In this document: in pieces, positions 53,131 through 55,375 of the stretch
Numbering within the stretch: position 1 is the first letter of the stretch
Layout: every line of letters starts with the position of its first letter
From: Darksidea phi
Taxonomy: Eukaryota > Ascomycota > Dothideomycetes > Pleosporales > Lentitheciaceae
DNA length: 55,375 bases
NCBI GenBank assembly: GCA_030770425.1
Contig: JASJFT010000270.1
Coordinates: forward strand, 1-55,375
Direction: 5' to 3'
Notes under the pieces: generated by a model
Seen by the model: only the letters and a program-made list of their open reading frames with translations
Database searches by the model: none
Told to the model about the DNA's origin: nothing
Translations under genes and position numbers: made by a program

Positions 53131-54312
53131 ATGAACAAGAGAAGGACTCGCCAGAACACCTCCACCATTGCGAGGGAAACCGCCCCCCCGTCCTCGATCT
53201 CCAGCAGCAAGCTCTCGCAACAGTATGGCGGCAGACATACCGCCGGCTGGGTGAATATGCTCCCTGAGTCCTGGATCCCGTACATCCAGCTCGCACGCCT
53301 CAGCCCACCGGTCGGCGTGTGCCTGGTGCTGTTCCCGCACGTCTTCGGATTTCTGCACGGAGCTCTCCTTCTCAAGTCGGCTACGTCTTTCCCTCCCGCT
53401 GCTCCCATCACATCCTCCAATGTTCCACCATGGGCGCCGGCCTGGCCGTCATCATATTTATCGACTCGGTTGTCACTTTCGATGTTGTCCTTCTCTTACT
53501 CCCAAGCCGTGGCAGCAAAACTAATCCAGCCTGCCGTCCTGCTTGTCGCGGGCTCCTTCTTCCTTTCCAACGCTATTCACGGGTGGAATGACCTGATCGA
53601 CGCGCCATACGACGCGCGCGTCGCACGCACGCGGGAACGCCCTGTCGTGCGCGGCGCTGTTTCCAAGACCGGCGCACTGATGTTCACGATATCGCAAGGC
53701 GTGGCCGGCGCTGCGCTTCTCGCAATAATGTTGCCCAAACCCGAGAATAGTGTGCGAGTTGCCTTGCCAAGCATAGTAGCGAACCTATATTACCCGTGGG
53801 CGAAGCGGCACACGCATTTTGCGCAGTACGTGCTGGGCGTGTGTCTTGCATGGGGCGTCGTCGTGGGCACGGCGGGCGTTCTCGAGGCAGCAGAACCAGG
53901 AAAAGGGGACGATATTTGGGCTGGCACCACGGGAACGAGCACCGCGTGCTTGACTGCCGCTGCGGTACTGTGGACGGTGATTTACGACACCATATATGCA
54001 TTCCAGGATAAAGAGGACGATGTCAATATTGGGTTGAAGAGCACGGCGGTGCTGTTCGGTGAGGGAGCGAAGGTATTCCTTGCCGTGAATTTGGGGGCAT
54101 TAGCGGGATTATTGGCGTACATCGGGAATTTCCTAGAATTGGGGGAGTTATATTATGGTTTTGCGGTGGGTGGGTGCTTGCTATCACTAGGTACAATGAT
54201 TATCAAAGTTGACTTGAAGGATCCGTCGAGCTGTTGGTGGTGGTTCAGGTATGGATTTTGGCTCGCTGGTGGATCGATAGTAGTAGGTCTGACATTAGAG
54301 TGCTTACTATAG
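53131..54312 (+). CDS. UbiA-family membrane prenyltransferase
   Basis: An intronless gene of 393 residues with several hydrophobic segments. The first aspartate-rich motif is NDLIDAPYD (Asn153, Asp154, Asp157, Asp161), followed by ARTRERPVVRG. The second is YDTIYAFQDKEDD (Asp286, Asp293, Asp296-297). These bind Mg-diphosphate of a prenyl donor. The N-terminal PYIQLARLSPPVGVCLVLFPH is the family start. Members of this branch attach farnesyl or geranylgeranyl groups to phenols, pyrones, pyridones or indoles in meroterpenoid and related pathways. Mitochondrial COQ2 has the same fold, but the lack of an obvious mitochondrial presequence and the cluster setting favour secondary metabolism. No terpene cyclase is seen in the window, so an uncyclised or differently processed prenyl group would be expected. 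Confidence 0.9.
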   Translation: MNKRRTRQNTSTIARETAPPSSISSSKLSQQYGGRHTAGWVNMLPESWIPYIQLARLSPPVGVCLVLFPHVFGFLHGALLLKSATSFPPAAPITSSNVPPWAPAWPSSYLSTRLSLSMLSFSYSQAVAAKLIQPAVLLVAGSFFLSNAIHGWNDLIDAPYDARVARTRERPVVRGAVSKTGALMFTISQGVAGAALLAIMLPKPENSVRVALPSIVANLYYPWAKRHTHFAQYVLGVCLAWGVVVGTAGVLEAAEPGKGDDIWAGTTGTSTACLTAAAVLWTVIYDTIYAFQDKEDDVNIGLKSTAVLFGEGAKVFLAVNLGALAGLLAYIGNFLELGELYYGFAVGGCLLSLGTMIIKVDLKDPSSCWWWFRYGFWLAGGSIVVGLTLECLL

Positions 54313-55044
54313 AATAGGAAAGCTATAGAAGCTATAATAGTTAGGGATAAGACTAAAATATGGTGATTATTCTGGAGCTTAAGTAAAAGCTTCTTTTGAC
54401 TATTATATAATTGACTTATTATCGAATGAGTCCCCTCCCCCAGGAGCTTGGGCCACTACCCGGCGTGACATCACGTTGGCTCCTGGGCTGGCTGTGTTTT
54501 TCGTGATTTTAATCACCTTATTATGTTTTAATATTTCGACATCTCACGTGATAGTATAGGTAGCAACTATACGATAATAATAAGCCCCTAATTTACTAAT
54601 AATACATATAGATAGTTAAACGCGCCGATAAACGCCAGACTTTCTACCCTCCCTAGCCAGGTATAGAAGCTACGGGCTAGGCTAAAGAGATATTATAAAG
54701 AACTCTAACCTAAGAATAATATTTATATAAAAATAATTTAGAATTAGTTAATTTTATATAGTTAATAAATATAATATATTCTTTAATCTTATAAAATATA
54801 ATAGAGGATAAAGAAAGTAGAGAAAAAGATTCTTATATTAATAAAGAAATAGTTAAAAACTAGATATAGAATAATCTTTAAGTTAAAGATTTAAAGAGAA
54901 AATATAGTATTATAAATTATATACGTATAATAGAATATTGATAAATAGAATTACTAAAAATTAAGTTTATTATTAATTTTAATAAAGTATAAAATTACCC
55001 AATCTTTCGTAAACGAGAATTGGAAAACGGAACGAGTTATACGT
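54313..55044. other. AT-rich, gene-free decayed sequence
   Basis: Stops crowd all frames and TA dinucleotides dominate from about 54570. This is consistent with a RIP-degraded repeat at the cluster border. No coding remnant could be read. Confidence 0.6.
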
Positions 55045-55375
55045 AAGCCTAATACTAAGCCTAATACTAAGCCTAATATATAGGCCGGCTACTAAGCCAG
55101 ATATAGGGCAGCTACTAAGCTTGATATAGGCCAACCGCTGAGCTCTATATAGGGTAGCTACCGAGCTCGATATTAGCAAGTTACTGAGTATGATACTGAG
55201 CTTGATATAGGCCAGCCGCTGAGCTCGATATCAGCCAGTTGCTGAGCGTGATGCTGAGCGTGATGCTGAGCGTGATGCTGATCGTGATGCCGAGCCTGAT
55301 ACTGAGCCTGATACTGAGCCTGATACTGAGCCTGATACTGAGCCTGATACTGAGCCTGATACTGAGCCTGATACT
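55045..55375. repeat. 12-bp minisatellite continuing past the window edge
   Basis: From 55241 to the end the unit GAGCCTGATACT (earlier GAGCGTGATGCT) repeats about eleven times. At 55045-55080 the unit AAGCCTAATACT occurs three times, and the stretch between contains degenerate longer units with the same words. The two forms differ by G->A at two TpG positions, matching RIP-type mutation of the left part of the array. Confidence 0.85.

Noticed and set aside
53131..54312. Reading the UbiA gene as mitochondrial COQ2
   Set aside because: No clear mitochondrial presequence and motif surroundings closer to secondary-metabolite prenyltransferases; kept only as an alternative.
1..55375. CRISPR arrays, bacterial operons or rRNA genes
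   Set aside because: The sequence is fungal nuclear DNA with spliced genes; the only regular arrays are minisatellites without spacer structure, and no rRNA-like sequence was noticed.

Overview
The window looks like a filamentous ascomycete (Pezizomycotina) chromosome segment, mostly occupied by a secondary-metabolite gene cluster. The reasons are short introns (mostly 46-77 bp) with GT..AG borders, a Zn(II)2Cys6 regulator, fungal-type hybrid PKS-NRPS architecture, and AT-rich relics with TpG->TpA changes typical of repeat-induced point mutation (RIP). I cannot name the species. Gene models were assembled by hand: splice sites were chosen so that the reading frames close and the protein families stay intact.

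Left flank (1-4300): decayed sequence. It holds a RIP-like broken ORF, a small unknown ORF, a 436-bp fold-back element with a TA target site, short tandem repeats, a strong hairpin, and two truncated repeat-protein fragments (TPR and ankyrin) lying head to head as relics of NLR-like genes.

Core (4418-33360): a 4037-residue PKS-NRPS (KS-AT-DH-MT-degenerate ER-KR-ACP-C-A-T-R) on the minus strand, and to its right a secreted BBE-type FAD oxidase, a Zn2Cys6 regulator, a 14-TM MFS transporter, a stand-alone trans-enoyl reductase, a ketoreductase-like SDR, a cytochrome P450 and an O-methyltransferase-like protein. A PKS-NRPS with no working ER plus a LovC/ApdC-like trans-ER, a P450, an SDR and an OMT-like protein is the kit known from fungal acyl-tetramate and 2-pyridone pathways, where OMT-like proteins sometimes act as pericyclases.

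Right half (33769-54312): after a RIP-damaged F-box relic come more tailoring-type genes: a 2-oxoglutarate/Fe(II) oxygenase, a FAD monooxygenase, a secreted-type amidohydrolase, a second P450, a rhodopsin-domain 7-TM protein, a second BBE-type oxidase, a second SDR, a cupin protein and a UbiA-family prenyltransferase. If the cluster is one unit, the product could be an oxidised, methylated and prenylated polyketide-amino acid hybrid. The prenyltransferase with a PKS-NRPS is the most unusual combination here. The right part could instead be a second, adjacent cluster.

Right edge (54313-55375): AT-rich, gene-free sequence ending in a 12-bp minisatellite that runs off the window. Two further small elements with terminal inverted repeats (17180-17308 and 43997-44240) lie between cluster genes.
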